A DNA stretch of 64,000 nucleotides from Podocnemis expansa (taxonomy: Eukaryota; Chordata; Testudines; Podocnemididae), in NCBI GenBank assembly GCA_007922195.1, contig ML682091.1, positions 414,856 through 478,855 on the forward strand, read 5' to 3'. Below are positions 34,601 to 41,934 of this stretch, piece by piece. The position numbers and the translations under genes are program-made. The stretch's first letter is position 1; the number at the start of each line of letters is the position of its first letter. The notes under the pieces are model-generated. The model was not told the origin of the DNA, did no database searches, and was given only the letters and a program-made list of their open reading frames with translations.

Positions 34601-37329
34601 CTTATGCCCAGGTCAGGGTTGGAGGACACCCTGGCTTGAGCTGTGACAACCTGGGCAGTGGGGCTCCTGCTCTCACATTTCCCTAAGCCTCCCCTTCCCC
34701 ACATTCCCTGTTCCCTCACTGTCCCTACCCCACTCATCTCCACCTCTGGTCCAGCCTCTTTCCCCCAGCCCCAACCTCCCCATTTCCTGATTTGCCCTAT
34801 ATCACCTCATCCCTATATCTCCCATGCCGTCCTGACCCCTTCATCTCCTCCAGCCCTTCACACTCCTGTTCCCTGCTCTAGCCCAGTCCCCCTCCTCCTG
34901 CAACCCCTTTGAAGCTCTGGCTTCCGGGATTCAAGCCTGGAGCAGGCTGCATCCCCCATCCTGCAAAGGAAGGCAGCAGCAGCAGCTTGGGGAGTGGGGG
35001 AAACTGAGTGGGGTGGGGGACTCACAGTTAGCTCAGCTGGGAGCAGCCTGGAGCCACTGCAGTCAGGGGATGTGACTGAAGGCTACACTAGCTTGAGCAG
35101 AGGGGGAGAAAAGGTCTCCCCTACAGTCCCTCCAAGAAGCAGTGCCTGCCTGCATGGGAGCAGAAACAGATGACTGGGACTGGATCTTTGGGCCCTCCCC
35201 AGAGGTGGATTAAGGGGCCTCAGGTCCCTGGGTGCTGACCCACCAGTGCCTCTTGTCTGGGGCCCTGGGCACCCACTGGTATTCCCCTCTCCAGTTTAGG
35301 GCCCCAGCCAGAGGCTCTAGATGATCTGTCCCCGGGCATAGCAGGCTGACTGGTGTGCAGGAGGCCATACAGCATTCCAGCTGGTCCCTCCCCTGGAGAC
35401 CAGCTATGCCAGGGGTCTCAAACACATGGCCCGTGGGCTGCATGTGGCCCCTAAAGCTATTTCCTGCAGTCTGCAACAACACTGTTGTTGCCAATATTTG
35501 CAATACTGTTGTATGAAAAGGTTTCAGTGGTGCAGCCCTCAGGCTAATGTTCTAGTCCTCACGTGGCCCGCCACTAGTCCTCATGAGGCCCTTGTGGTGA
35601 TTTAAGTCTGAGACCCCTGAGCTATGCGCTGGCCTGCTGGCCTGCCCCCAGGGACAGACCAGCCAGCCCTGGGACGGGGGGGGGGGAGCATGGAATCTGG
35701 CTTCTGGTCCGGGGGGCCCCACCTCTCACCAGTGCCAGCAGAGCCAGGGGTCCCCACAATGTGTGGCCCCTGGGCATGGACCCTATAGGCCCATGTTGTA
35801 ATCCATCCCTGGCTCCCCCTTAGCCTGGGGCCCTGGGCTTCAGCCCTGAAAGCCTGTGCATTAATCTGGCCCAGAGAGCTCTGTAAATGAAGATAATCCC
35901 TTCATCTGGGCCTTGTTTTTGGTGATTTTAAATTGTCTCCCAGTCCGTGCTGCAAGGATTGAGGGAGCCCCCATCTCAGACTGTCCCACAGCTCAGCTGC
36001 TCCTTGGAGATGGGCAAGCCCTGTTCAAATCCCTGCTCCCCTGCAGGCACAAGGGGCTGATGAACTGTGATCTCCCCTGGGTTACAAGTTATCAGAGAGC
36101 ACTTGCTCCTCCTGCCTCTTTATGCAACTGACCTGTGGAGCCCAATCTTGTTAGCAGCCACCTCTGAGCATAGCTGCTGGATCAGGGTTTGCAGGGGGTT
36201 AGACAGAGGAACCTCTGTCTGGCTCCTGCATCACAGGGGGGTATGGGCAGCCAGTAGCCTAAGGGAGTCAACAGCGCCCATGGTGAGAGACAGGAACCCA
36301 GGTACCAAGGAAACCATCACGCTTACAAAACAGGCCTTGAGCAGTTTAGGCTTCTCCAGGCAGAGCCCAAACTACAGTGGGGCAAGTGGGCCTTTGCCCC
36401 AGGCGGCGCCAAGCGGCTCAATAGAGCCACTCTATTAAAGGCCAGCTTTCACGGTGCCTCCCCAAGTGCTGCTAATGGGAAGGGGCATGTTCCAATCAGA
36501 ATGTACCCCAGGCGGCAAGATGCCACGTTACAGCTCTGCCTCCAGGGTTTGGTGGCAACTGAGCTGGGGTTTGGGGAATCCCATAGGCCATGAGGCTGGG
36601 ACACAGGAACCAGGTGTGCCTGTTAGGGTCTTCAGTCCATCTGTGAATCCAGCATTCACTTGGCATCTGGAGAAGTCCTCAGGCTCCCTGCAGCCGACTT
36701 GTATTCTGCTCACATTGTGCAGGTTTGGAGACTCAAGACTGTGTTTAAAGGAACACTGAGAGGTAGGAGCTTAAGGTGGCTGCTTCCAAGTAGCCAGTCA
36801 CAGCCACATGAGATTCAGCATTGTTGGCTCCTTGCCTGAGACCCCACACCTCATCTCACATGCTGGGATGTTGTCCTAGCTGAAGTTCTGCAGGAAAATT
36901 CCAGAGATGAAGGGTACCAACAAAGCTGAGTTTCCCATTGGAGAATGAGGCTCTAGGAAAATATCATCTGTGGGTCTTGCCTTGCTAACGGAAGCACAAT
37001 GACAGCAATGTTCTCTTTAATTTTGCAAAAACAACAAGAGTCCTGTGGCACCTTAAAGACTAACAAATGTCTTCAGGCATAAGCTTTTGTGGGTGGCAGT
37101 CCACTTTGTCAGATGCATGATGTGGAAGGTGGCACAGGACTTTCATTGGTTTTGACAGACTAACACGGCTACCCCTCTGCAACTTATCATCATTTAATTT
37201 TGCAGCTTCTCAGTTGTGGGCTCTGCTGAAGGGAACAGCTGTGGACGGCTAAAAGGCAGCCAGATTCAGTCTGAAACATGTGGTACTGAGCTCAAATGGA
37301 TCTGCCAGAAAGAAGCTGCCATGATCTGA
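16840..37329 (+). CDS. NK-type C-type lectin receptor, KLRB1/NKR-P1-like (six exons)
   Basis: Predicted type II membrane receptor of 246 residues. Exons: 16840-16924, 23040-23138, 23458-23625, 25377-25531, 26195-26304, 37206-37329. All introns are GT-AG and the phases agree (1,1,1,0,2), giving one open frame that ends in TGA. Residues 1-28 are cytoplasmic with the ITIM-type motif IVYADL (Tyr7). The membrane span is about 38-60, a stalk with three N-glycosylation sequons is 62-117, and the lectin-like domain is 118-246 with CPNDW, KCYW, YVWIGL, WTWVDG and the terminal WICQKE. Two more sequons lie in the lectin domain. The lectin fold lacks an obvious Ca-binding EPN/QPD triplet, as in NK receptors. 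Length is slightly above mammalian KLRB1 (about 225). Intron 5 holds a 5.4-kb DIRS element. No AATAAA occurs between the stop and 38,342. KLRF/KLRB assignment is by eye; another KLR subfamily is possible. Confidence 0.85.
17249..17689. mobile_element. Penelope pseudo-LTR copy in receptor intron 1
   Basis: Flanked by TTTGTATG at 17241-17248 and 17690-17697. Both ends carry the GTTAGT/CTTTCATGGGAG modules in inverted arrangement, with the unique centre removed. Non-coding. Confidence 0.7.
17690..19915. other. Receptor intron 1, part without recognised elements
   Basis: AT-rich, non-coding. No open exon with lectin or transmembrane content and no terminal repeats found. Confidence 0.4.
19916..20441. 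mobile_element. Non-autonomous hAT element in receptor intron 1
   Basis: Ends CAGGGGTAGGCAACC and, at the right, GTTACTGACCCCTG; flanks ACTTACAC / ACTTACGC differ at one of eight bases. 526 bases, no coding content. Confidence 0.75.
21502..22569. mobile_element. Non-autonomous hAT element in receptor intron 1
   Basis: Ends CAGTGGTTCCCAACC and GGTTGGGAACCACTG are inverse complements, with exact 8-base duplication CCTTAGGG (21494-21501, 22570-22577). About 1.07 kb, Pro/Gly-rich chance frames only. It interrupts an older G/C-rich repeat. Confidence 0.85.
23040..23138 (+). CDS. Receptor exon 2: transmembrane segment
   Basis: Acceptor CTCATAG at 23033-23039, donor GTAAGT at 23139. Encodes a short Trp/Pro/Tyr-rich juxtamembrane stretch (PPYPWWRH) and a hydrophobic span containing TIILTIAVIVLG. 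Enters and leaves in phase 1. The Arg/His just before the span is on the predicted cytoplasmic side, consistent with type II topology. I see no charged residue within the span that would suggest DAP12 pairing. Confidence 0.85.
23458..23625 (+). CDS. Receptor exon 3: extracellular stalk
   Basis: Acceptor TTTTGAAG, donor GTAACC, phase 1 on both sides. Encodes 56 residues with sequons NTS, NST and NGS and three cysteines (VSCEG, ECSS, ILCEP) that could form inter-chain disulfides, as in dimeric NKR-P1 receptors. The rest is hydrophilic and not recognisable as a domain. Confidence 0.8.
23626..24816. other. Receptor intron 3, unique part
   Basis: Mostly AT-rich. 24,500-24,720 (GGGGCAGAGACTGCCCTACT and CATCTAGCGCAATAGGGC) resembles an old amniote interspersed repeat whose family I cannot name. 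No exon seen. Confidence 0.4.
24817..25215 (-). mobile_element. Penelope pseudo-LTR fragment in receptor intron 3
   Basis: Begins GGTGGCTGTGTTAGTCTAAT and contains GGCACTTTTAAAGACTAAC, GGGAGAAAATCCCAC and the antisense core TCATCAG. The right end is approximate. A decayed hammerhead-like core is present on the - strand (CTGATGA kept, GAAA lost). Confidence 0.6.
25377..25531 (+). CDS. Receptor exon 4: lectin-like domain part 1
   Basis: Acceptor CTCCTGCCAG, donor GTAACA; phase 1 in, 0 out. Contains the start of the C-type lectin-like domain: CKLCPNDW, GDKCYWLSKEKKAW, DDC and LVIQTQEEM, the usual first-exon signature of KLR genes. A (GA)n tract starts 35 bases after the donor. Confidence 0.92.
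25566..25620. repeat. (GA)n microsatellite after receptor exon 4
   Basis: About 27 GA units beginning 35 bases downstream of the exon 4 donor in intron 4. Purine-only on the transcribed-sense strand. Confidence 0.95.
26195..26304 (+). CDS. Receptor exon 5: lectin-like domain part 2
   Basis: Acceptor CTGCACTTCCCAG, donor GTGAGT; phase 0 in, 2 out. Encodes ESYVWIGLNLTARGGWTWVD, carrying the conserved WIGL core and the W-x-W-x-D/N-G turn, and two sequons (NFT, NLT). Confidence 0.92.
26450..28646 (+). pseudogene. DIRS gag, broken
   Basis: Successive open stretches carry FKLCLGCCKVFLMDDPHEKC, then CPICRSFKRRTRLERES after a stop, a Pro/Ser/Thr-rich middle, SSPDEKLIDMSMEHKVDPRI, and the conserved later part with ASRDMLAATWDAVDTVART and HDLPFKGPNLSA. 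This order matches DIRS-type gag proteins, which package the element RNA. Frames shift near 26,745, 27,300 and 27,835. Confidence 0.75.
28694..30034 (+). pseudogene. DIRS reverse transcriptase / RNase H, broken
   Basis: Reverse-transcriptase signatures are YFLVPKPNGDLRPILDLRAL, AALDLKDAYFHI (catalytic Asp), ALPFGLSLAPRVFTK and YPFLDDWLI (catalytic Asp pair). RNase H follows with ITDASNLGWG, ILSDNTAAVFYMNCQGG and HLPGVDNGVADSLSR. In-frame TGA codons at about 29009 (IAI then stop then PHHRRFLRF) and 29204 interrupt it; both could derive from CGA. The 266-codon frame from 29234 is the longest intact part. Confidence 0.85.
30191..31484 (+). pseudogene. DIRS tyrosine recombinase, broken
   Basis: Open frame 30191-30805 contains SRKPSTRSTYMAKWNHFSTW, a core-binding-like N-terminal region (SLSALKVYLAAISAFH), and continues out of frame with LLVLSWKVAVLVAVTSARR, WHTLDLRRVLLTYIE and a C-terminal QEICRAT-like block near 31370. 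DIRS elements integrate with this enzyme instead of a DDE integrase. Several stops (for example 30803 and 30932) inactivate it. Confidence 0.75.
31835..31857 (-). repeat. tRNA-like A-box next to the DIRS end
   Basis: On the - strand GCCAGCGTAGCTCAGCTGGT matches a tRNA 5' end and A-box. No B-box or cloverleaf follows because the DIRS end begins at once; probably a truncated tRNA-derived SINE or tRNA remnant. Confidence 0.3.
31915..32319. mobile_element. Palindrome-rich DNA transposon copy 3
   Basis: Termini GGGTGTGTTCACAC and GTGTGAACATAGCC with a 3-base duplication AAT (31912-31914, 32320-32322). At least six GTTTCGAAAC palindromes inside. Lies in receptor intron 5, just after the DIRS element. 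Confidence 0.78.
32375..34960. repeat. Same interspersed repeat, split by the 1.9-kb hAT
   Basis: Left part 32375-32683 and right part 34587-34960 are collinear with 13135-13910 (GGATTAACACCCTTGTGGTC; CCCTTCTTATGCCC; GAAGCTCTGGCTTC). Confidence 0.6.
32684..34586. mobile_element. hAT element, 1.9 kb, in receptor intron 5
   Basis: Ends CACTGTTCCCTCTAAGG and CCTTAGAGGGAACATTG with exact duplication CCTGTGGG (32676-32683, 34587-34594). The interior contains two old Penelope fragments (about 33550-33660 and 34098-34215) that recur in the copy at 56,645, so they were part of the element when it moved. No transposase frame recognised. It splits a repeat that is intact at 13,135. Confidence 0.82.
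35410..35619. mobile_element. Short hAT element in receptor intron 5
   Basis: Ends CAGGGGTCTCAAACACATGG and GTCTGAGACCCCTG; exact 8-base duplication AGCTATGC (35402-35409, 35620-35627). 210 bases. Confidence 0.85.
35628..37015. other. Receptor intron 5, distal part
   Basis: G/C-rich repeat remnants to 35,880, then unassigned sequence. No lectin exon here; the frames at 36,067-36,438 and 36,454-36,759 have no splice or domain support. Confidence 0.4.
37028..37192. mobile_element. Penelope tail insertion at the exon 6 acceptor
   Basis: About 165 bases with the usual modules (CCTGTGGCACCTTAAAGAC, AAGCTTTTGTGGG, CAGATGCATG, GACTAACACGGCTACCCC), bracketed by the 12-base repeat at 37016-37027 and 37193-37204. 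Antisense to its own hairpin motif. Confidence 0.75.
37157..37205 (+). promoter_or_regulatory. Last-exon 3' splice site built from Penelope tail plus target duplication
   Basis: The 12-base direct repeat TTTAATTTTGCA occurs at 37016-37027 and 37193-37204 and brackets the insertion; the exon's AG is completed by G37205. Upstream intron sequence now comes from the element, including GACTAAC with a candidate branch adenosine at 37163 (42 bases from the AG) and a pyrimidine run CTACCCCTCTGC. Branch use is inferred; the duplication is seen directly. Confidence 0.6.
37206..37329 (+). CDS. Receptor exon 6: lectin-like domain part 3 and stop
   Basis: Completes the frame from exon 5 (phase 2) and ends TGA at 37327. 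Holds NSCG, ETCGTELKWICQKE, the last three domain cysteines and the conserved C-terminal WIC motif. The acceptor AG ends at 37205 and lies directly against a Penelope-type insertion (37028-37192), whose target duplication supplies the acceptor tract. Confidence 0.9.
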
Positions 37330-37671
37330 ACAGTGGGACAAGAGACCCCAGTTTGTGACTCCACAATGTAAAGTACCTGTCTTTAGTCTCCTGGGGCAAG
37401 AGAGCGGCTTTGGACAGATTTCCAATACACAGGAAGATCGTAACACCAGGAGCCCTGGGACTCAGTGACATCCTGCAGTTCCATTTCCCCCCTTGTTCCT
37501 TGTCACTGGCTTGGGGCAGTGGGACGTAATGTATAGGTCCTTTAATCTGCAGTAAGTTACTATGTGTGTTTTCTGGGGGTATCCTGAGCTGTGGGATGCC
37601 TTGTTATTACCTGCCTCTAGCATGAAGCCTTTTCTCTGCCTCCCATCCATCCACTTCCCAGTTCCATTGTG

Positions 37672-38400
37672 TTGGGGAACTTGAGCTTGTTTTATTGGGT
37701 ATGTAAATGTTGCATGGGTTGACTACCTGCTTGTAAGGAAATGTCATAACTATAATGCAAACTCATAGGGGGCGACACGCTGTCAGTCAAAGATGCCCTG
37801 TTGGTTTGGGGCCGTGCACATAAAATCTTGGTACTGTGTGCATAAACCTGGATGCATAGTGCAAAAAGGTGCTGGGTGCACAACTAGAGTTCTGAGCGCA
37901 CCCCCTAAGGACCACATGCAAACGGCACCTGTCAATCACTAACTAATGGCAGGAAAGAGGCTTATAAATTTCCAACTCACCCACTGCCTCGTGCTGTCTG
38001 CTCAGGAGGCAGCATCGCGCACGTCTGTCTAGTCTTAGCTACCAGACTGTGTGGGACATACCATTGACTCCACAATTCCTACTCCATTGACTCAAGAATT
38101 CGACTCAACAATTCCTACCTGAGGAATCATCTGCACAGAGGGTTCTGTGAGAGAACACTAACACTGCTCCAGGATCCTGCCAGCGGTTCCTGTGACATTG
38201 CCTGGACGGTAGATGACTGGGCCCAGTAAGGGTGAAGAAACATAGTTAAGTGGACTTGCTGGGGACCTGGGGGGCAACCATTATGTGCAAAATTGGCTGT
38301 CATCTTGTTGCTGTTTGTGTTAATCAATTCCTTGTTGTTCAAATAAATCACTGTTATCAATTCTTTATCAGCCTCCCTCTGATATCTAGATAATTCTGAC
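37672..38400 (+). mobile_element. LTR-like segment downstream of the receptor stop
   Basis: TATA-like CTTATAAATTTCC at about 37959, then AATAAA at 38342. Contains no coding frame. This AATAAA is the first on the + strand after the receptor stop and could provide its polyadenylation; that is inference. Confidence 0.3.
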
Positions 38401-38532
38401 AGATGGGTATGGGTGTTGAAGAATACCTGGGATGAGATAGGGTGTCCTGGCCTAATAATTTCCTTATCCCTCATTTGGAGGTTAACAATTGGCAGCACAC
38501 ACACTCTCCTCGAGGCCATTCAGACCCAGCAG

Positions 38533-38572
38533 CTGATGAAGTGGGTTGGAGCCCACGAAAGCTTGTGCCCAA
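38533..38572 (+). ncRNA. Hammerhead-ribozyme-like core in a split Penelope copy
   Basis: CTGATGA (38533-38539), a GTGGG/CCCAC stem with loop, GAAA (38557-38560), then AGCTTGTGCC. The core nucleotides are intact; the closing A-U pair of stem III is changed to A-C, so cleavage is probably lost. Confidence 0.5.
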
Positions 38573-38605
38573 AGAAATCTGTTAATCTATAAGGTGCCAC
38601 AGGAC

Positions 38606-39065
38606 CAATTTCCCCCTAAGGGCCTGAGGCAGCTAAGCAACTCACGTTGCTCGCTGCATGGCCCCTGCCCCTGGTGTGGGCCCAATCCTGCTGGCTGCCC
38701 CTGTGGGCCTGATCCTGCCAGCCCCCCCCCTGCTTTCCCCGTAAGCCCCCCCCAAGCCAGCCTGATCCCCTCCTCCCACCCTAACCCACTCCCCCAGTAA
38801 CCCCCCAGCCAGCCTGACCCGCCCCCCAGTCTTATCCAGCTGCTGGAGCAGCTTAGCCAAGCCATAGCTCCTGGGGCTGGAGAAGCACTGATGGAGCATG
38901 CTCAGACATTCTTCTCCATCAGAGCTTCTCTGGGTGGGAGTTTTAATAACTCCCAGCTCCAGAGGGGCTCTCATCCTGGACTCTGGCTGCCAGCTCTGTG
39001 CAGCTGGCAGCATTCCCTGTGCTGGGCAGCTGCAGTGGGCTGCACGCCCACACAGCTTACAGGGA
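38606..39065. mobile_element. hAT-like insertion within the split Penelope copy
   Basis: Left end CAATTTCCCCCTAAGG and right end GCTTACAGGGAACAG resemble the terminal repeats of the hAT copies at 32,684 and 56,645 (CAATGTTCCCTCTAAGG type). The 8-bp target duplication is imperfect, so ends are approximate. The interior is C-rich with no coding content. Confidence 0.45.
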
Positions 39066-39938
39066 ACAGAACTCTTGTTGTTTTTGCTGTACACAGACTA
39101 ACACGGCCACCCCTCTGAAAATTCAGATCCAGCTATCACTGCAGATTAGCAATATGCACTTCAACATCCAGTCTCCAGAGGATCCCTCTGGAGCGTCCAG
39201 CCACTGTGCCATGGGACCCTCACACTATTCACCAACCTGCTGCTTCCAAAAGTGCAGCCCTCTCCAACTTTACAAGTTCCACCTCAGAGTATGGATCTGC
39301 TTAACTCAGAGGCCTGAGACTGGTTCCAAGTGAAATCAAGTCATAGCTCATTTAAGAAAAGTAAAAACTCCAGAAATGAATTACATACAATATAAAATCA
39401 TGACATGCATTTGGGAGCCTAGATTTAATTCAGAAGATATTCTCATGTTTAACCAAGTGCTGCTCACAAGACAGCTTACAACATGGGATTTGGGTGTCAG
39501 AAGTGAGAGTGATGCCTGCCACAGCTTACACACATCCAATAAAGGATAAGCATGTTTCGTATTTAAACAGATACTTTAGCACACAAGTGAGGCAGCATGA
39601 CCCCAGGTGCGTATTTCTCAGTGACTCATTGAGCCACTGGGCCTTTGACATCAGCTGGCAGCTGGTCCACCTGCATCACCCCTACTGCTCCGTGGGCTCT
39701 TCTAACCACCTGCCTCTAGGAAGGGACTGAACAGACATCTCTCCCCTTACTTCTATGTACCAAGACTGGGCCATCTGACATGCCAGGGTCCTATCCAGCC
39801 CAGCAAGGGGCTCTCACCCCTGCCCTGCACTCTTAAGTGCCTACTCTGTCTTGCTGAAGTAGTTTTCACCTCAGTGTCTCAAAAACAACCTTCCAATGTG
39901 CAAGCTACGCCCTGAGTGTGTGTGACTGAAGCCTGCAA

Positions 39939-40499
39939 GGCTGTGTTCACACAGCATTTTTGTTTTGAAACAACGAGGTTGTTTCGAAACAAAAAAACCA
40001 TGTTCACACGATGCACAGTTGTTTCGAAACAACAGGAACCCCTTGTTTCGAAACAACTATGTTGTTTCGAAACAAGTTAAACCACATTTGGGGGTGAAAC
40101 AACCTTGTTTCGAAACAATGCATGTGAACATGTTGTTTCGGAACAAGGTGTTCCGAAACAACATTTGAAGGGCTGCCCCTTCAGCACCCTGGCCAAGGAA
40201 CCCTCAGCACCCTGGCCAGGGTGCTGAGGGGTGTCCCCTGGCCGGCAGAGGGGGGCTGCAGGCGCCCGTGGGGATCAGCGCTGAGCTGTGCTGAACCCCG
40301 CCAGAGCCTGCAGCCCCATCCCCAAGCGAAATAGCATGTTCACACTGTGAACTTGCTATTTCGTTTCCCGCCATTTTCCTTATTTCGAAGTAACTTTTTG
40401 CTAATTCAGCTTAAGTTATTTCGAAATAAGGTGTTATTTCAATATAAGTTGTTTCGAAACGACTTATATCGAAATAACCCCCTGTGTGTGAACACAGCC
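39939..40499. mobile_element. Palindrome-rich DNA transposon copy 4
   Basis: Termini GGCTGTGTTCACAC and GTGTGAACACAGCC are perfect inverse complements, with 3-base duplication CAA (39936-39938, 40500-40502). Palindromes GTTTCGAAAC fill the left half and a hairpin GTTCACACTGTGAAC the right. No coding content. Confidence 0.8.
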
Positions 40500-40502
40500 C
40501 AA

Positions 40503-41780
40503 ATCACACTCAGGTTACATCAGGGGCATTGAATTGCTCCTATGAAAAATACCATGCAAGCCGACCCCAGGATCAGAGACGTGGGAGGGCAGTGGCCCTG
40601 TGGGCCCAGTGGCAGAGATGCCTCTGGGTTATAGTTAGGTTTTTACAAGCCTAGATTAAAGTCCAGATGAGCCCCAACCACACTGCCAGTCCTGGATTTT
40701 CCCCCAAAAGGGCCAACACTCTCCTGGACAGTCCAGAGATATTAAGTCTCTTTTTCCTTTATGGGAACAACATGCAGTGATGACTTATACTATAAATGGA
40801 GTTACCTGGATAATTTAATGTAAACCCTCTGGAGTGGATTAAACAATCAAATAAAACATACAAAAATAGGCTTTTAAGTGAGTAGACGCAGGGCAATAAA
40901 TAAAGATAAGGCAATTTGTAGTATTCAAACAAGTTATATTTGATTTAAAGTCCAATGGCTATTTCTTTTATCTCCTTAGAGCCAGAGGGAGATAGAGAAA
41001 GAGAGAGAGACCTTCAGGAATTTACTTCTCAACTTTATAGGTCAGCCCCTGTGTCTCAAAATAGATTGGTCCCAGGCTGAGAAGGAAATTCAGTCTGGGT
41101 ATTAAGAGCTAGTGGGGAGAAGTGCGGCTTGGTTGGAGAGGGCAGAAAAAAACGGTGGCATACTCGGGATGGCAGGGAGAAGGTAAATTTTTACTGTATA
41201 GGTAGGCCTAGTTTTCATGGTAACCTTAAGTAATTATTAGAATCTGACATTAGTAGGATCAATATGTGGCTTCTTTTTACAATAAAATTAAAGTGTGCAA
41301 TGAATTTTAAACTTAGTAATTTTGGAGAAGGTAAAATATGGCTATCTGCCTCAGTGCAGCTCTCAAAAGGTTTAATAATCAACTTGTGAGGCTCTTGAGT
41401 TCCATGAGTTTGGCCACCTCATTCTAAATGACGAACATTTTAAAAGTTCTGCAATAGCTCTCTCAAGTGAAAGCCTCTCTAGGGTAATAGCAGGATAGTG
41501 AAAATTGTGGCTGGTATCATGGCTCCTTTCTCAGGTAGAATCCCAAGTCCAGCTGAGGCTGCTCTATCAGGCCGATTTGAGCAAGTTTTACGGGCAGACA
41601 AGAGGTAGCAGAGGTGCACACACAAAATGTACAACCAGGTTTTCTAGTGTTCACTAAAATCAACAGTGCTCTGTCTAGTGATGCTCAGATCATGCCCTGT
41701 TATTCTGGAATCAAAGAGTCATAATGTTGAAAAGAGATCACAGTCAGATTTTTACCAAAACTAATCCTACATTTCTCTTG
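40503..41780. other. Space between the convergent receptor and CLEC2-like genes
   Basis: AT-rich non-coding sequence that would include the 3' UTR and polyadenylation region of the CLEC2-like gene (ATTAAA on the - strand at 41,376-41,371). No other feature recognised. Confidence 0.4.
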
Positions 41781-41934
41781 TTATAAGCCTTCCTCCACTG
41801 CAGTCTCCTTTGCCTTTGTAAACACATCGGGTTTGGCACAGATCCGGTATCTTACACCAGTGCACTGAGAGATGCTGAACCCATCCTGCTTGTTCAGATA
41901 CGCACAGTCACCCTCTCCTCCTCCTATCGGGACC
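41781..41934 (-). CDS. CLEC2-like gene, lectin exon 3 and stop
   Basis: Acceptor GTCTTACAG. Completes the Trp codon from exon 2 and reads VPIGGGEGDCAYLNKQDG, SISQC and RICAKPD, then a 16-residue charged tail to TAA. Confidence 0.9.

Larger units (their letters stand above)
38524..39115 (+). mobile_element. Penelope tail split by a hAT-like insertion
   Basis: First part 38524-38605 ends in AAGGTGCCACAGGAC and the tail resumes at about 39066 with CTCTTGTTGTTTTTGCTG and GACTAACACGGCCACCCC. The two parts would join into one normal copy. Confidence 0.6.

Noticed and set aside
37016..37027. Left duplicate TTTAATTTTGCA as an alternative acceptor
   Set aside because: It is followed by A, giving no AG.
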